A DNA stretch of 64,000 nt from positions 3,348,001 to 3,412,000 of the forward strand of contig NZ_CP047024.1 of the NCBI RefSeq assembly GCF_009796745.1, in the 5' to 3' direction. Shown piece by piece: positions 48,571 through 56,890 of this stretch. Each line of letters opens with the position of its first letter. Within the stretch, counting starts at the first letter, position 1. A program made the position numbers and the translations under genes. The notes below the pieces were generated by a model. It had not been told where the DNA came from and did no database searches. It worked only from the letters and a program-made list of their open reading frames with translations. Source of the stretch: Paraglaciecola sp. L1A13 (GTDB lineage: Bacteria > Pseudomonadota > Gammaproteobacteria > Enterobacterales > Alteromonadaceae).

Positions 48571-49431
48571 TTATTTACGCTGCATACCACTTATTTTTTT
48601 AAGTAATTCTTCATAGACGGGTTTACGACGCTCTTTGGCTGCCGTCATCGCTTCTTGAATATCAGGCATTTGAAACATGCCGGTTTGCCAAGTAGCCATA
48701 TAGTTCAGCGCGTCAGCGACCGTGTGGTCTCGAGTATAGTTAATCATTTCTTTACAACCTGCGACGGCAAGAGGCGAATGGCCAGCGATTTGAGCGGCTA
48801 TTTGCATTACGCCTTCGAGCAAACTTGCCTGATCAGCGAACACTTGATTAACCAATCCACATTCTTTTGCTTCTACCGCCCCCATATTACGACCGGTATA
48901 AGCCAACTCGCGGACCAAGCCTTGTGGTATAAGATGAGGTAAACGTTGTAATGTACCAACATCTGCCGTCATACCGATTTCAGTTTCTTTAATCGTAAAA
49001 AACGTATCCTCAGTACAGTAACGACTGTCTGCTGCACACACCATGTCTACAGCACCACCAATCACGCCACCTTGCATAGCGACAAGCACTGGCATACGTA
49101 CTGATTCTAAAGCATTAAAACTGTCTTGAAGCTCGAGGACCATGCGACGCATGCGCTCACCCCGACGAGCAGGTTCCCCCGTAAAGTCCTTACCCATTTG
49201 AGTAAAAACTGACAAATCCATGCCTGCACTGAAGTGCTTTCCTTGTGAGGAAATAACAATGACACGAGCAGCAGACTGCTCATCAATTTTACGAACTGTA
49301 GCAGGCAGCTCATGCCAAAAAATTGGGATCATGCTGTTCAATGCTTCAGGACGAGACAATTGAATATGAGCGATATGTTGGTCAATACTGACACTCAAGG
49401 TTTCCAATTTTGAAAAATCTAAATCAGACAT
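48571..49431 (-). CDS. Crotonase / enoyl-CoA hydratase-isomerase family protein
   Basis: This 286-aa crotonase has the CoA-binding HFSAGMDLS (around 67-75) and the oxyanion-hole MQGGVIGGAVDMVCAADSRY region (120-139), with acidic residues in DTFFTIKETEIGMTADVGT. Those acidic residues resemble dienoyl-CoA isomerases, which would suit its position before fadH. I chose the ATG at 49431 because GGAG lies 6 nt upstream; the ATG at 49443 would put that site inside the gene. Confidence 0.9.
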   Translation of the reverse strand: MSDLDFSKLETLSVSIDQHIAHIQLSRPEALNSMIPIFWHELPATVRKIDEQSAARVIVISSQGKHFSAGMDLSVFTQMGKDFTGEPARRGERMRRMVLELQDSFNALESVRMPVLVAMQGGVIGGAVDMVCAADSRYCTEDTFFTIKETEIGMTADVGTLQRLPHLIPQGLVRELAYTGRNMGAVEAKECGLVNQVFADQASLLEGVMQIAAQIAGHSPLAVAGCKEMINYTRDHTVADALNYMATWQTGMFQMPDIQEAMTAAKERRKPVYEELLKKISGMQRK

Positions 49432-49527
49432 TTTATTCTCCATTTATTACGGATTTCAGGACGCTAATTAACGTGTCTCCTACTAATACAAACCGACTAC
49501 ACGCCCATCAGCACTCAAACTAGACAA

Positions 49528-49560
49528 CGTCAAGATAAAGTCTTATTTTGACGCTGTCAA
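49528..49560. promoter_or_regulatory. Probable TetR operator in the crotonase/tetR divergent promoter
   Basis: TTGAC-GCT-GTCAA (49548-49560) is a perfect inverted repeat, and CGTCAA (49528-49533) pairs with its TTGACG. It sits 23 bp before the tetR start and 117 bp before the crotonase start, where an autoregulating repressor would be expected to bind. Confidence 0.5.
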
Positions 49561-49582
49561 GATATGTGCTAAATTCCAGCAC

Positions 49583-50218
49583 ATGCAAAAAAAATCATCT
49601 AAAAAAATCATTAAAAAATCAGCCACTACGAAGAGCAGCTATCATCATGGTGATCTGCGTTCAAGCTTATTAGAAGCAGCCAAGGCCATGCTTAGCGACG
49701 GCGGAATCGAGGGCTTATCACTGCGTAAGCTAGCGGATCGTGTTGGGGTATCTCGCACGGCCCCCTATCATCATTTCAAAGATAAAAATGAATTGCTTTG
49801 CGCCATTGCCGAAGAAGGTTTTGAACATTGGCATAACAACGCAGAGCGCATTTTTTCTCAAGCGGGCCTGACAACAAAACAAAAATACCATCAGTTTTTT
49901 CAAGGCTACATTGGTTATGCAGCAGAGAACCCTGAGATGTACGACCTAATGTTTGGTCGCACTATATGGAAACAAAACAGTGCCACCAACGATTTACGTG
50001 ATATCGCCTATCCGAGTTTTCAACGTCAAGTGGAGATGACCAAGAAATGGCAGGAACAAGGCTTAATGCCCGCCGAAGAGGACACCCTTCGTCTTGCTCA
50101 GGTCACTTGGGGCACCATGCACGGCATTGCCCGTTTATTAATTGACGGAATATATGCAGACCGCAATCATATTGATGAAATGTGCGCTTGCGCCGTAAAC
50201 CTTTTTACCAGAGAGTAA
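49583..50218 (+). CDS. TetR family transcriptional regulator
   Basis: A Lys/Ser-rich start (KKSSKKIIKKSATTKSS) precedes a TetR helix-turn-helix (RSSLLEAAKAMLSDGGIEGLSLRKLADRVGVSRTAPYHHFKDKNELL, about 26-71) and a TetR C-terminal domain of the WHG type. It is 211 aa. Its position between the crotonase-fadH operon and the acyl-CoA ligase suggests it represses these fatty-acid genes in response to an acyl-CoA; this is inference. Confidence 0.9.
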   Translation: MQKKSSKKIIKKSATTKSSYHHGDLRSSLLEAAKAMLSDGGIEGLSLRKLADRVGVSRTAPYHHFKDKNELLCAIAEEGFEHWHNNAERIFSQAGLTTKQKYHQFFQGYIGYAAENPEMYDLMFGRTIWKQNSATNDLRDIAYPSFQRQVEMTKKWQEQGLMPAEEDTLRLAQVTWGTMHGIARLLIDGIYADRNHIDEMCACAVNLFTRE

Positions 50219-50242
50219 ACTCCGTCGGGCTACTGACCTCCA

Positions 50243-51763
50243 TCAAACATAAGCCGCTTTCAAACGCTGCTTAAATATTTTTCCGCTGTCTTCTCTAGGC
50301 AATGCCGGGTGTATGTCTAGCTTTTTAGGCCACTTAAAGCGGGCTAGTTTTCCCTCTAAAAAGATTGCCACGTCTTCGATAGACACGGTTTCACCTTCAG
50401 CGCATTGAACGGCAGCAACAATCTTTTCGCCAAACTCGGGATGGGGTACACCGAAAATGGCACAATCAACTATTTGTGGCATTTCGATAAGCACAGCTTC
50501 GATTTCTGCAGGGAAAATATTTGCTCCCCCCGAAATGATCATGTCTTTCTTGCGATCATTAATAAATAGGTATCCGTCATCATCTAAATACCCCACATCA
50601 CCTAAGGTAGTGTGGTTTTGATAATGCAGACCCTCAATCGTCCCTTCGGTATTGGTATATTCGAATGGGCCAAACATAGGAAGATGCACATATATAGAGC
50701 CTGATTCGCCAGTAGGCAGAGGCTGCATATCATCGTCGAGTATAATAATAGTACCGCCTGATATCGCTTTACCCACAGAACCAGGCTTCTGTGCTGCCTC
50801 CGTAGAGGATATTAAGGTCATAAAACCTAATTCACTCGCTCCATAGGATTCATAGAAGATAGGCCCAAACCATTCGATCATTCCTTGTTTAACGTCTACG
50901 GGCCAAGATGAGCCCGTTGACAAAGCGTACCGTAAACTTGATATGTCGTATTTATCACGCACACTCTGAGGTAACTTCAATAAGCGGATCATCATAGTCG
51001 GTACTATATAAGTATGGGTAATTTGATGCTTTTGCACATCAGCTAAGAAACGCTCAGGATCAAATTTTGGTTCAATAAACACTTCTATATTTTCTGCCGC
51101 TAAGCAACTTAACGTCAAAGCATGGGGTGCGCTGTGATAAAGCGGCGCCGAAATATAGAAGCGATCGCCATTGTCGAGCTGCATTAACGCTTTTGCCAGC
51201 CCCGCAAACACAGTGTACGGATCGGGCCTCTGTTCATTATATTCTCGTTTAATTCCCTTTGGTTTTCCGGTACTACCGGATGTATATAAGAACATGCCTC
51301 TAAATCGCTGAGGTGGCGTATCGATAGCATCTTTATCTGCTAGTAGTTGCTGCAGGTCCTCCCAACTTGATGACATTGGAGTGTCTGCGTTATCCTGCAC
51401 AGAATATCGTTCTTTAATGATGTCAGGTGTGTTGATAACGATGGTTGCTAGGCTTTCGGGCAATGGTTCAACAAATCGTGCGAGTAAATCACTGTGTCCT
51501 ATCAGCATCTTCGCCCCACTGTCGACAATGATAGGCATCAACTCCGCCTGTGTGTTGTGCCAGTTTAGAGTAACGTAATATGCCCCTACGTAACGGCATG
51601 CTTCAACAACCTCGTACAATGTGGTGTCATTTCTAAGGAGTATGGCAACCACATCCCCGGTAGCTACGCCTTTGCTTCGAAATATATGAGCTAATTTCTT
51701 CGCTCTATCCATCATATCGTCACGCTTAGTTTGTGCGCCGCTCAAATAGAAATGTCCTGACAT
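50243..51763 (-). CDS. Acyl-CoA synthetase (AMP-forming ligase)
   Basis: This 506-aa ANL-superfamily ligase activates a carboxylic acid to its CoA ester through an acyl-AMP. The AMP-binding motif YTSGSTGKPKG (156-166), YGASELGFM, GDVGYLDDDGYLFINDRKKDMIISGGANIFP and the C-terminal catalytic Lys (DSGKIFKQ) are present. The acid is probably a fatty or related acid given fadH and the crotonase nearby. It converges on tetR with a 24-bp gap. Confidence 0.92.
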   Translation of the reverse strand: MSGHFYLSGAQTKRDDMMDRAKKLAHIFRSKGVATGDVVAILLRNDTTLYEVVEACRYVGAYYVTLNWHNTQAELMPIIVDSGAKMLIGHSDLLARFVEPLPESLATIVINTPDIIKERYSVQDNADTPMSSSWEDLQQLLADKDAIDTPPQRFRGMFLYTSGSTGKPKGIKREYNEQRPDPYTVFAGLAKALMQLDNGDRFYISAPLYHSAPHALTLSCLAAENIEVFIEPKFDPERFLADVQKHQITHTYIVPTMMIRLLKLPQSVRDKYDISSLRYALSTGSSWPVDVKQGMIEWFGPIFYESYGASELGFMTLISSTEAAQKPGSVGKAISGGTIIILDDDMQPLPTGESGSIYVHLPMFGPFEYTNTEGTIEGLHYQNHTTLGDVGYLDDDGYLFINDRKKDMIISGGANIFPAEIEAVLIEMPQIVDCAIFGVPHPEFGEKIVAAVQCAEGETVSIEDVAIFLEGKLARFKWPKKLDIHPALPREDSGKIFKQRLKAAYV

Positions 51764-51797
51764 GTACCTACTCCTTAGCTTCGTTTTTTAGTGAAGT

Positions 51798-51813
51798 ATG
51801 TTCGATTGAACAT
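51798..51813. promoter_or_regulatory. Palindrome upstream of the acyl-CoA ligase
   Basis: ATGTTC-GATT-GAACAT is a perfect inverted repeat with 6-bp arms, 35 bp before the ligase start codon. It is a plausible repressor site, though it differs from the repeat next to tetR. Confidence 0.45.
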
Positions 51814-52415
51814 GCTCGATAAAACACCACTTTGCGTTTGAGAATAACTCAAGCAAGAGTCAGTCATGCATCAGAATTATATATGCACTGTTATTTCTAT
51901 TATGAATAATGCCTTAGACGTTACCTGAGTAGCGACTATAGGAAGACAGGAATGACTAAAGTGTTTTGAATAAGACATGGATCTGATTTAGAAAATATAT
52001 CACTGTGGATACCAGTAACCTGCCATACCCTACCCGCCCTGGAAGATTTCTATACGAATAGCAAACCATGTTAGTGCAGTAAGTGCGAGCCTGCCTTTTC
52101 GATGTATTTAACTCAGAACTTGCGAATTTTATGCTTCAATAAGTGCTTCACCATTCCTAGGACATATAGGTAGTTTACAAAGTAAAAACTGACGCATATT
52201 ACCGATTAAAGCTAAAGAGAGAGCTACACATAAAGAGGAGGTGCCATATACTCTTGGGTTTTAGCTGTAAAATGGAGGGAACGATTTTGAATAGGCTAGA
52301 TTAATTGCATACAGCTCTGTTGATTTATAGCTAGATCGTTGAAACCCCAAAGCAGAGGGCATTTTAGTTGTTGCCCCTGAAAGCAAAATCACGCGCCGCA
52401 TCAAGATGATGCTGT
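51814..52415. other. Gene-free region between ligase and transglycosylase genes
   Basis: About 600 bp. I find no open frame with family features, no RNA gene and no clear terminator. A strong ribosome-binding-like AGAGGAGG near 52235 leads only into short frames. Confidence 0.4.
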
Positions 52416-53057
52416 CTACGTAAACAGGCGCATAAACCAGCCTTTTTCTAATTCATCTCTGCAACCTTTAAGCTGTGTCGCGTAACGTAAAGAACGGGCT
52501 TTTACCGTTTTAGCGACTCTTTGCAGCCAACGTTTCTTGTGGTGGCTCTTACGTTTATAACCGCCCCAGCCTTCGTGGTAATTTAGATATTGCGCTTCTG
52601 CATCCCATTTCGATACACGGTTAATTTTATGAGTCTTACTAATAAACCACCCCATAAAATCCATAGCGTCGTCAAAGTCTTCTCGATCAGCCCAACTATT
52701 TCCCGTTTCTCGCTTGTAATCCGCCCAAGTTGGCGTTTTTGCTTGCGAATAACCGTAAGCACTGCTTACGCGCCCCCAGGGTATCAAACCAAAAAACACA
52801 TAATCTTTTGGCGGTAGCGCATCAGCTCTAAATGAGCTTTCTTGATACATCATTGCCATAGGCACATGCATAGGTACGCCCCACTTGTCGCTCATTTCAT
52901 CGGCCGTATCAAACCAATGGCGCTTCTCGAGAAAGATTTCACAAATATTACTGATATTTTTAGGGGGCGTTGTCGTGCACCCACCAAGCCACGTTACCAA
53001 TAAAAGTATCAGTGAAATACGACCAACGAATGGATATGTAGATAAATTGCGAGACAT
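52416..53057 (-). CDS. Lytic-transglycosylase-like lipoprotein (SLT domain)
   Basis: The 213-aa protein has a signal with lipobox LGGC (Cys27) and an SLT-type lysozyme fold. The probable catalytic Glu73 is in MYQESSF, followed by YGYSQAKTPTWADYK and YLNYHEGWGGY. It probably cleaves peptidoglycan at the outer membrane inner face. It is transcribed away from the repeat array. Confidence 0.88.
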   Translation of the reverse strand: MSRNLSTYPFVGRISLILLLVTWLGGCTTTPPKNISNICEIFLEKRHWFDTADEMSDKWGVPMHVPMAMMYQESSFRADALPPKDYVFFGLIPWGRVSSAYGYSQAKTPTWADYKRETGNSWADREDFDDAMDFMGWFISKTHKINRVSKWDAEAQYLNYHEGWGGYKRKSHHKKRWLQRVAKTVKARSLRYATQLKGCRDELEKGWFMRLFT

Positions 53058-53174
53058 ACGTCACTCTCGTCTATGGTTCGAATAAATGGTTTCGCGATGT
53101 CTTACCTCGCGATCTGGATGAGCAATACTAACCTGTTCGACTGGAATATGGTAAGTTTGTGTATAAATTCACCC

Positions 53175-53200
53175 AAAAAAATTTGCCGAATTTAATCGGC
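53175..53200 (-). terminator. Minus-strand terminator between the array and the transglycosylase gene
   Basis: On the minus strand GCCGA-N6-TCGGC is followed by AAATTTTTTT. It would stop minus-strand transcripts leaving the array before the transglycosylase gene. Confidence 0.55.
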
Positions 53201-53260
53201 GAGTAACGTCATTCACGGCTAATTTTACAAATCTGTTTATTAAACGGAACTAATAATTAA

Positions 53261-53366
53261 GTGCTGAGTCATATTTAATGTGTGTTTTAATTTTTGTGTG
53301 TTTCCGAATAAACGTTTAGTTTAGCCCAGCTCTTTAGCTGGGCTTTTTTTTGCCCGTAATTGGCTA
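53261..53366 (+). repeat. Array unit 1 (degenerate 5' part)
   Basis: The palindrome is reduced to its right arm (GAGTCATAT) and the linker is diverged, but the terminator (53333-53361) is perfect. A class B spacer follows. Confidence 0.85.
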
Positions 53367-53477
53367 AGAACAACGAGGTATTTTCATCACCAATCAGTGT
53401 GGTCTGCATGTCATGCGGATCACTCAACTACTTATTTCATAGCCATAATTAACTAATTCACTTTTTTTAATTTATGT

Positions 53478-53584
53478 GTGAACTTAATGGCATATGACCC
53501 GGTCATATCTAGCGTGTGTTTTAATTTATGTGTGTTCCAAAAAGACTTTTAGCCCAGCTCTTTAGCTGGGCTTTTTTTTGCCCG
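53478..53584 (+). repeat. Array unit 2
   Basis: Palindrome ATATGACCCGGTCATAT at 53492-53508. The linker lacks one T compared with most units. Terminator 53551-53579. A class A spacer follows. Confidence 0.95.
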
Positions 53585-53706
53585 TGATTTACTGATAATT
53601 TTGATGTGGTTACGTTACCAAGCACTAGGGTATTCCTAATATGAAGCTCAATCGAACGGCTGATTTATGCTCATGACTTACTCATTCACTTTTTTTTCAT
53701 TAATAT

Positions 53707-53815
53707 GTGAACTTAATCAGCTATGACCCGGTCATATCTAGCGTGTGTTTTAGTTTATGTGTGTTTCCTGAATATACTGTTAGCCCAGCTCTTTAGCTGG
53801 GCTTTTTTTTGCCCG
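53707..53815 (+). repeat. Array unit 3
   Basis: Palindrome TATGACCCGGTCATA at 53722-53736. The last part of the linker differs from other units (CTGAATATACTGTT) and is one base longer. Terminator 53782-53810. Class A spacer follows. Confidence 0.95.
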
Positions 53816-53936
53816 TGATTTACTGATAATTTTGATGTGGTTACGTTACCAAGAACTAGGGTATTCCTAATATGAAGCTCAATCGAACGGCTGATTGATG
53901 CTCATGACTTACTCATTCACTTTTTTTAATTTATGT

Positions 53937-54044
53937 GTGAACTTAATGGTATATGACCCGGTCATATCTAGCGTGTGTTTTAATTTATGTGTGTTTCCAA
54001 AAAGACTTTTGGCCCAGCTCTTTAGCTGGGCTTTTTTTTGCCCG
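53937..54044 (+). repeat. Array unit 4
   Basis: Palindrome ATATGACCCGGTCATAT. The first base of the terminator stem is G instead of A (54011), shortening the stem to 8 bp. Class A spacer follows. Confidence 0.95.
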
Positions 54045-54166
54045 TGATTTACTGATAATTTTGATGTGGTTACGTTACCAAGAACTAGGGTATTCCTAAT
54101 ATGAAGCTCAATCGAACGGCTGATAGATACTTATGACTTACTCATTCACTTTTTTTTCATTAATAT

Positions 54167-54274
54167 GTGAACTTAATCAGCTATGACGCGGTCATATTTA
54201 GCGTGTGTTTTAGTTTATGTGTGTTTCCAAAAAAACTTTTAGCCCAGCTCTTTAGCTGGGCTTTTTTTTGCCCG
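54167..54274 (+). repeat. Array unit 5
   Basis: Palindrome TATGACGCGGTCATA with a changed centre. Terminator 54241-54269. Class A spacer follows. Confidence 0.95.
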
Positions 54275-54395
54275 TGATTTACTGATAATTTTGATGTGGT
54301 TACGTTACCAAGAACTAGGGTATTCCTAATATGAAGCTCAATCGAACGGCTGATTGATACTTATGACTTACTCATTCACTTTTTTTCATTAATAT

Positions 54396-54503
54396 GTGAA
54401 CTTAATCAGCTATGACCCGGTCATATCTAGCGTGTGTTTTAGTTTATGTGTGTTTCCAAAAAAACTTTTAGCCCAGCTCTTTAGCTGGGCTTTTTTTTGC
54501 CCG
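54396..54503 (+). repeat. Array unit 6
   Basis: Palindrome TATGACCCGGTCATA. Terminator 54470-54498. From here the spacer switches from class A to class B. Confidence 0.95.
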
Positions 54504-54624
54504 TAAATTGCTACGAACGACAAGGTCTTTTCATCACGAACCAGTGTGGTATCTATGTCATATAGATCACTCAACTACTTATTTCATAGCCATAATTAAC
54601 TAATTCACTTTTTTTAATTTATGT

Positions 54625-54732
54625 GTGAACTTAATGGTATATGACCCGGTCATATCTAGCGTGTGTTTTAATTTATGTGTGTTTCCAAAAAGACTTTTAG
54701 CCCAGCTCTTTAGCTGGGCTTTTTTTTGCCCG
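54625..54732 (+). repeat. Array unit 7
   Basis: Palindrome ATATGACCCGGTCATAT. Units 7 and 8 and the spacers before them are nearly identical over 229 bp, a sign of recent duplication. Terminator 54699-54727. Confidence 0.95.
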
Positions 54733-54853
54733 TAAATTGCTACGAACGACAAGGTCTTTTCATCACGAACCAGTGTGGTATCTATGTCATATAGATCACT
54801 CAACTACTTATTTCATAGCCATAATTAACTAATTCACTTTTTTTAATTTATGT

Positions 54854-54961
54854 GTGAACTTAATGGTATATGACCCGGTCATATCTAGCGTGTGTTTTAA
54901 TTTATGTGTGTTTCCAAAAAGACTTTTAGCCCAGCTCTTTAGCCGGGCTTTTTTTTGCCCG
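54854..54961 (+). repeat. Array unit 8
   Basis: Almost identical to unit 7. The terminator (54928-54956) has one T-to-C change in its right arm (AGCCGGGCT), giving an A-C mismatch: the only arm mismatch within the array. Confidence 0.95.
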
Positions 54962-55081
54962 TGATTGGCTACGAACAACAAGGTATTTTCATCACCAATC
55001 AGTTTGGTATCCATTCCATATAGATCACTCGACTACGTTTTCGTAGCGATAATGAAATAATTTATTTTTTTGCACTTATAA

Positions 55082-55189
55082 GTGAACTTAATGGCATATG
55101 ACTCGGTCATATCTAGCGTGTGTTTTAGTTTATGTGTGTTTCCAAAAAGACTTTTAGCCCAGCTTTTTAGCTGGGCTTTTTTTTGCCCG
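55082..55189 (+). repeat. Array unit 9
   Basis: Palindrome ATATGACTCGGTCATAT. The sequence before the core is the palindrome CACTTATAAGTG. Terminator loop TTTT instead of CTTT (55156-55184). Confidence 0.95.
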
Positions 55190-55310
55190 TAATTAGCTGC
55201 GTACGACAAGGGATTTTCGTCTCCAATCAGTTTGGTATCCATGCCATATAGATCACTCGACTACGCTTTCGTAGCGATAATGAAATAATTTATTTTTTTT
55301 GCACTTATAA

Positions 55311-55418
55311 GTGAACTTAATGGCATATGACCCGGTCATATCTAGCGTGTGTTTTAGTTTATGTGTGTTTCCAAAAAGACTTTTAGCCCAGCTTTTTAGC
55401 TGGGCTTTTTTTTGCCCG
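55311..55418 (+). repeat. Array unit 10
   Basis: Close to unit 9, with palindrome ATATGACCCGGTCATAT and terminator loop TTTT (55385-55413). The spacer before it holds a CTACG-CTTT-CGTAG hairpin, where the previous spacer has CTACG-TTTT-CGTAG. Confidence 0.95.
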
Positions 55419-55540
55419 TAATTAGCTGCGTACGACAAGGGATTTTCGTCTCCAACCAGTGTGGTCTCCATCTCATATGGATCACTCGATCCACTCATTT
55501 TATAGCAATGATTAACTAATTCATTTTTTTGCATTTGTAA

Positions 55541-55648
55541 GTGAACTTAATCAGGTATGACACGGTCATACCTAGCGTGTGTTTTAGTTTATGTGTGTTT
55601 CCAAAAAAACTTTTAGCCCAGCTCTTTAGCTGGGCTTTTTTTTGCCCG
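55541..55648 (+). repeat. Array unit 11
   Basis: The palindrome is AGGTATGAC-ACG-GTCATACCT: both arms changed together relative to the ATATGAC/GTCATAT form. Terminator 55615-55643. Confidence 0.95.
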
Positions 55649-55770
55649 TGATTGGCTACGAACAACAAGGTATTTTCATCACCAATCAGTTTGATATCCA
55701 TCTCATATGGATCACTCGATCCACTCATTTTATAGCAATGATTAACTAATTCATTTTTTTGCATTTGTAA

Positions 55771-55877
55771 CTGAACTTAATCAGGTATGACACGGTCATA
55801 TTTAGCGTGTGTTTTAGTTTATGTGTGTTTCCAAAAAAACTTTTAGCCCAGCTCTTTAGCTGGGCTTTTTTTGCCCG
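55771..55877 (+). repeat. Array unit 12
   Basis: Palindrome GTATGAC-ACG-GTCATAT. The T run after the terminator stem has seven instead of eight T (55845-55872). A diverged class A spacer follows. Confidence 0.95.
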
Positions 55878-55998
55878 AGATTTACTGATGATTTTTGATT
55901 TAGTTACGTCACCAAGGACTAGGGTATTCCTAATATGAAGATCAATCGAACGGCTGATTTAAGCTCATGACTTACTCATTCACTTTTTTCATTAATAT

Positions 55999-56106
55999 GT
56001 GAACTTAATCAGGTATGACGCGGTCATATTTAGCGTGTGTTTTAGTTTATGTGTGTTTCCAAAAAGACTTTTAGCCCAGCTCTCTAGCTGGGCTTTTTTT
56101 TGCCCA
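55999..56106 (+). repeat. Array unit 13
   Basis: Palindrome GTATGAC-GCG-GTCATAT. Terminator loop CTCT (56073-56101). A class C spacer follows. Confidence 0.95.
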
Positions 56107-56227
56107 TAAATTGCTGCGAGCTACAGCATTTTTTCCTCACCAAGCATGTTGTGTTCCTATACTGTAGAGCCATCGAACGCATCATTATTTACCCATGGCT
56201 CACGCATTCTTTTTTTTGCATTAATAT

Positions 56228-56332
56228 GTGAACTTAATCAGGTATAAAACGGTCATAATTAGCGTGTGTTTTAGTTTATGTGTGTTTCCAAAAGACTTTT
56301 AGCCCAGCTCTTTAGCTGGGCTTTTTTTTGCG
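56228..56332 (+). repeat. Array unit 14 (last, partly decayed)
   Basis: The palindrome is weakened (GTATAAAACGGTCATAA), and the linker lacks one A. The terminator (56301-56329) is still perfect. The usual GCCCG after it is replaced by unrelated sequence. Confidence 0.9.
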
Positions 56333-56830
56333 TTAATAACAGACCTCATAAACATTTTTACCGCAGTCATAAAAACTCGGATATAGACAAAAACGTATTG
56401 TCGATCAGATGGTTAAAAAGTACACCTAAAGAAATTTCCGTATATTTTTATCCCATTATCAAAAACTTTAGCCGCATCTCTATCTTTCCTGTAAGCGAAA
56501 TATCTAATATTATCGATCTGCTAAAGCCAGATATACTATGACCAGTATTAACGCTAATGACGTCGGAACATTATGAACATGTTGCGTGCCCATGGACGGG
56601 ACATTTGAGTATTAACTGGACCGACGTTGTTTAGAACAAAGTGGTTACATCAGCCGAACAATTAATTCGATATTGTGTGCCGCTCGATGTCGGTTTAAGT
56701 TCAGGAAATGTGCCTAAATTGGTCTTGGGTATAGAGCGAAATGCTAGGCAGTCTGTTTTGAAGGAAAAGTGAGAAATCAGTTACGTACGTACACCAGTGG
56801 TATCTAAAACGGGTACCCGGCGGTCAAACG
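56333..56830 (+). pseudogene. Decayed coding-like region downstream of the array
   Basis: About 500 bp without an intact gene. One frame is open to 56541 (it includes WLKSTPKEISVYFYPII); another, from about 56570 to 56772, reads EHYEHVACPWTGHLSINW before a stop and then continues NKVVTSAEQLIRYCVPLDVG. This looks like remnants of one or two broken genes, but I do not recognise a family. Confidence 0.3.
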
Positions 56831-56863
56831 AAAAAATGCCGCTCACCTTAAGTGAACGGCATT
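56831..56863 (-). terminator. Terminator of gshA
   Basis: On the minus strand AATGCCGTTCAC and GTGAGCGGCATT form a stem with internal mismatches, followed by TTTT, 28 bp after the gshA stop. Confidence 0.8.
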
Positions 56864-56890
56864 AGGTAACATCATGATAAACAAGTTTAT

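Larger units (their letters stand above)
53260..56330 (+). repeat. Tandem array of 14 terminator-bearing units, period about 229 bp
   Basis: The terminator starts lie at 53333, 53551, 53782, 54011, 54241, 54470, 54699, 54928, 55156, 55385, 55615, 55845, 56073 and 56301, so the period is 218-231 bp, mostly 228-230. Each unit has a core of about 107 bp: GTGAACTTAAT; a palindrome such as ATATGACCCGGTCATAT; TCTAGC; a G/U-rich linker with two GTGTG blocks; and an intrinsic terminator with arms AGCCCAGCT / AGCTGGGCT and 7-8 T, then GCCCG. Spacers of about 120 bp fall into classes A (after copies 2-5 and 12), B (after 1 and 6-11) and C (after 13), which are distantly alignable. No transposase or integrase is nearby. 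Function unknown; a tandem small-RNA family or a binding-site array are the main options. Confidence 0.95.

Noticed and set aside
54600..55764. Five similar minus-strand open frames of 61-93 codons in the array (products containing GQKKAQLKSWAKSLFGN), which look like a small-protein family
   Set aside because: They are a by-product of the repeat: the frame runs through the terminator stem. Units 2, 3, 12 and 14 have one-base indels that break it, class A spacers give no start codon, and the conserved part follows RNA structure rather than codon positions. Coding is not fully excluded for the class B units.
53260..56330. CRISPR array
   Set aside because: Repeats are about 107 bp and spacers about 120 bp, spacers recur in three classes instead of being unique, and no cas genes are present.
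53478..56332. Conserved promoter before each array core (TTAACT or TTACTC with TAATAT, TATAAG or TGTAAG as -10)
   Set aside because: Some single units have passable hexamers, but neither the hexamers nor their spacing are kept across units, so I do not annotate promoters there.
56278..56541. 87-codon plus-strand frame overlapping array unit 14
   Set aside because: It begins inside the terminator-bearing core and has no family signature or ribosome binding site; treated as part of the decayed region.
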